Positions 47,505 to 49,568 of a stretch of DNA of 49,568 nucleotides are shown here, one piece after another. The notes below the pieces were generated by a model. The model was not told where the DNA came from. It did not search any database and saw only the letters and a program-made list of their open reading frames with translations. This DNA comes from Coemansia sp. RSA 1804. Taxonomy: Eukaryota > Kickxellomycota > Kickxellomycetes > Kickxellales > Kickxellaceae. Location: the NCBI GenBank assembly GCA_027578815.1, contig JANBTH010000036.1, forward strand, positions 1 through 49,568, given 5' to 3'. Each line of letters starts with the position of its first letter. Position 1 is the stretch's first letter. The translations under genes were made by a program, and so were the position numbers.

Positions 47505-47702
47505 TCGGAATCATATTTTGCAATCGAATCTAATTTATAGATTCTAATTGAGTTCTTTTCCCCAGTTTGATTACTCGCCTTATTTACAACACTTTAAGCT
47601 CACTTTATTAACTAACGTTTGCATACAATTAAAAAATAAAAGTAGACTATGGCACCAATTTGCTCAACATCATCCTTTTTTGGAGCCTATGTCAATTTCC
47701 TT

Positions 47703-47906
47703 CTAATCAAAGTATCCAGTTTTCGGCTGGCGTGTTATTGCTTTTTTCTGAGTATGATCAGAACATGCCCTAGTTGCTTCTAACATGCTACCTCCATGAT
47801 AATTATCTAAATGAACCATGTATGCAGCCTTGCCTTTAAATGTTATTTTGTCATCACTGCCACAGTCGCATTGAAAGTTTGTCTTAGGTGGGGGATTACC
47901 AGGCAT
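47703..47906 (-). CDS. Small one-finger zinc protein, AT-rich
   Basis: 67 residues from the ATG at 47906. Residues 13-37 hold Cys13, Cys15, His32 and His37 (QCDCG ... YMVHLDNYH), an irregular C2H2-like finger (C-x-C-x16-H-x4-H). No other domain. AT-rich codons and location beside transposon relics make it either a lineage-specific gene or a fragment of a transposon-encoded finger. Function unknown. Confidence 0.4.
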   Translation of the reverse strand: MPGNPPPKTNFQCDCGSDDKITFKGKAAYMVHLDNYHGGSMLEATRACSDHTQKKAITRQPKTGYFD

Positions 47907-49176
47907 TGTTATAGGTAAATTATTAATTGCTTAATAAATATGTAGTAAATGTTTAATACAGAAAATAAAACAGAATGCAAAAATAGCAATGCCTGCCAGG
48001 CAAACTGTTTTCTTTTATTTTATATATTGGCTGCATTTTTTTGTACAAACATCTATTTTCAAGCTTTACAATCAATGGCAATACTTTGTTCAGGTATATA
48101 TTAAAATTATATATAATGTGTATAACACGTGTCTGCGTGGACAAGTCAGCATCTTTTTTTGCATTGAGAAGATTGGCTGCTTAAGAAGGATTGGGCACAT
48201 GTAACGTATGGCCATATCTGGATGTTTCATATTTATTCCGCAATAGTACCAGTCTTCCCTATTAAAATCATATTTAAATATTAAAATGCATATGCAATCC
48301 AATACCACTGTTCAAAGTGCGCAATGCTAAAAATTAATCATTTTTACAAACAATTTATTTGGTAATGCAAAGAGGTGCGTTTTTCGTATTTGATAATTGT
48401 TTGATAGATGTTAGAAAATATAAAGAAAAAAAGGCAAAAAAGGGATGAGTCCTTTTTATATGCCGCTGGTTTAAAAAAGTTTTATGTACTATAAGATTAG
48501 CAAGATGAAAAGAAGGGGTCGAATGTGCAAATCATATTATGCTTGTCGTGCAAAGACAGGAGGAGACTATGTGAGAGCGAATTAATAATAAATGTATACG
48601 AATATTCCTGCCACGTGTTTGAATGACCAAAACCAGAAATAAGAGATACTGGAAACGGAAGCACCCAAATAAAAATCCACGTCTTATTAATTTAGAAATA
48701 TAGCTGTTTCATAAATATTACTCCCGCAAGCCTTTGTAATACGCTTGTCCTTCTCCCGCAGCTACTGTGCTGACAGCTGTCCATTACTGTTGTGGTGGGC
48801 AACATATAATTAAAAAAGATATTCACAGTCTTTGCGTATTGAGAAGTGCTAACGTGTGACGATTTTCAGTCTTTTTATTTCATGCCACATGATGCTGATC
48901 AGATCCGGGACAATTTGTCGTGATCATAACCCCACACGCATGACATTCCCCTTTCCGCCAATTTTACCATCCGCTCGTTTGTTTGTTTGTTTCGTTTTGT
49001 TTGCCTTAATGCTGTGGATCTTTGCGCTAGGCAAAAACAATAGCCGCGGTAGTGCGTTTTTTGGTTTGGTTTGTTTTGATTATCTCTTTTCCCCGCTTCC
49101 TTTCTACATTTAAGAATCCATACACCGCAATCTGTACACGTATTATAATACACATTATTTCTTTGCTATTGTCTAG
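47907..49176. other. Intergenic, AT-rich
   Basis: About 1.3 kb without a supported gene, RNA or repeat. The last 200 bp form the promoter or leader of the next gene; a TCTAG directly before its ATG could be a splice acceptor. Confidence 0.5.
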
Positions 49177-49568
49177 ATGGACGCTAATCGCAGGCATCCG
49201 CAATCAGCGCAGGATTCAAGCAGACGACGGGGCGCGGCGCAGGGCCACCGGAATGCGGCAACAGAGATGCTCGACCGAATGCGTCATTTAGTAGACACAG
49301 TGGCAGTGGCGCTCGACGGGCCGCTGCCAACACAAAAGGACCGGGTGGTCGAAACATGGGCGCGAATCCAAGAGTACTACACGCCGCAGCGGCAGGACGA
49401 CTTGCGCAAACTGCGCGTCACGGACACGACGATTCCGCACCACCTGGAGGCGATGCTCAAGCTGCTGGCGCACGAGATGATCGAGACCGAAAGCAGCGTG
49501 CTGGAGCAGCCGCTGGAGTTCGGGCCGTGCATCGAGTACCTGCTGCAGTTCCACGTGCTCAGTGATCT
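49177..49568 (+). CDS. FHIP / RAI16-like protein, N-terminus only
   Basis: 130 codons from the ATG at 49177 to the window edge. After a basic disordered start (MDANRRHPQSAQDSSRRRGA) the sequence is helical: VVETWARIQEYY, TIPHHLEAMLKLLAHEM and FGPCIEYLLQFHVLSDL. These match the N-terminal region of the FHIP (FAM160/RAI16-like) family. In animals and fungi FHIP proteins link early endosomes through FTS and Hook to dynein. Family call from these blocks only; most of the protein is outside the window. Confidence 0.6.
   Translation, partial: MDANRRHPQSAQDSSRRRGAAQGHRNAATEMLDRMRHLVDTVAVALDGPLPTQKDRVVETWARIQEYYTPQRQDDLRKLRVTDTTIPHHLEAMLKLLAHEMIETESSVLEQPLEFGPCIEYLLQFHVLSD

Noticed and set aside
1..49568. 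tRNA genes, rRNA genes and CRISPR arrays
   Set aside because: I saw no cloverleaf with a GTTCGAATC-type T-loop, no rRNA-like sequence and no regularly spaced direct repeats. A dedicated tRNA scan would be more sensitive than reading by eye.

Overview
The window looks like nuclear DNA of an early-diverging fungus. The core genes are fungal (Bub2/Cdc16-type TBC protein, Elp3, Nse1, a dysferlin-domain Mug65/Spo73-type protein, a Pex8-like protein ending in SKL, a Fet3-type multicopper oxidase, a small-subunit clade-3 catalase, a GPI-anchored wall protein). Most genes are single exons, and GC-rich coding blocks sit in AT-rich spacers with TATA boxes and pyrimidine-rich leaders. A pair of short F-box-like proteins beginning MLP, together with the genome style, reminded me of Kickxellomycotina (Coemansia and relatives). 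That placement is an inference from memory, not a search result.

Layout. 1-12.3 kb: a secreted SH3b protein cut by the left edge, then five small single-pass membrane proteins (two are tandem paralogues with a conserved promoter element), a BAHD-like acyltransferase, a D-amino-acid oxidase and Nse1. 12.3-15.4 kb: a broken and an intact member of a small AT-rich gene family, then an MRNIP-like zinc protein. 15.4-27.4 kb: Bub2-like GAP, GPI protein, F-box-like pair with a small orphan gene between them, HAD phosphatase, Pex8-like protein, CorA-type Mg channel. 27.4-31.9 kb: AT-rich transposon graveyard with one or two orphan genes. 31.9-36.0 kb: multicopper oxidase and catalase. 37.0-37.6 kb: frameshifted small AT-rich gene. 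38.3-44.4 kb: a four-exon dysferlin-domain gene (one 39-nt and one 30-nt exon) and ELP3. 44.4-47.6 kb: miniature elements, a type I membrane protein and a tyrosine-recombinase relic. 47.7-49.6 kb: a one-finger protein and the start of a FHIP/RAI16-like gene cut by the right edge.

There is no operon logic. Loose functional themes are peroxisome/oxidative metabolism (D-amino-acid oxidase, Pex8-like, dysferlin-domain protein, catalase), metal handling (Fet3-like, CorA-like) and genome maintenance (Nse1, MRNIP-like). The least explained parts are: (i) a family of small AT-rich genes sharing a W-D-x-L-P-P-x-x-Q signature, in intact, stopped and frameshifted states; (ii) a transposable-element set made of a palindrome-ended miniature element whose terminus also flanks a decayed tyrosine recombinase, and a second element with about 120-bp inverted ends carrying a hairpin with a compensatory base-pair change between copies and a GC-rich potential three-way junction.
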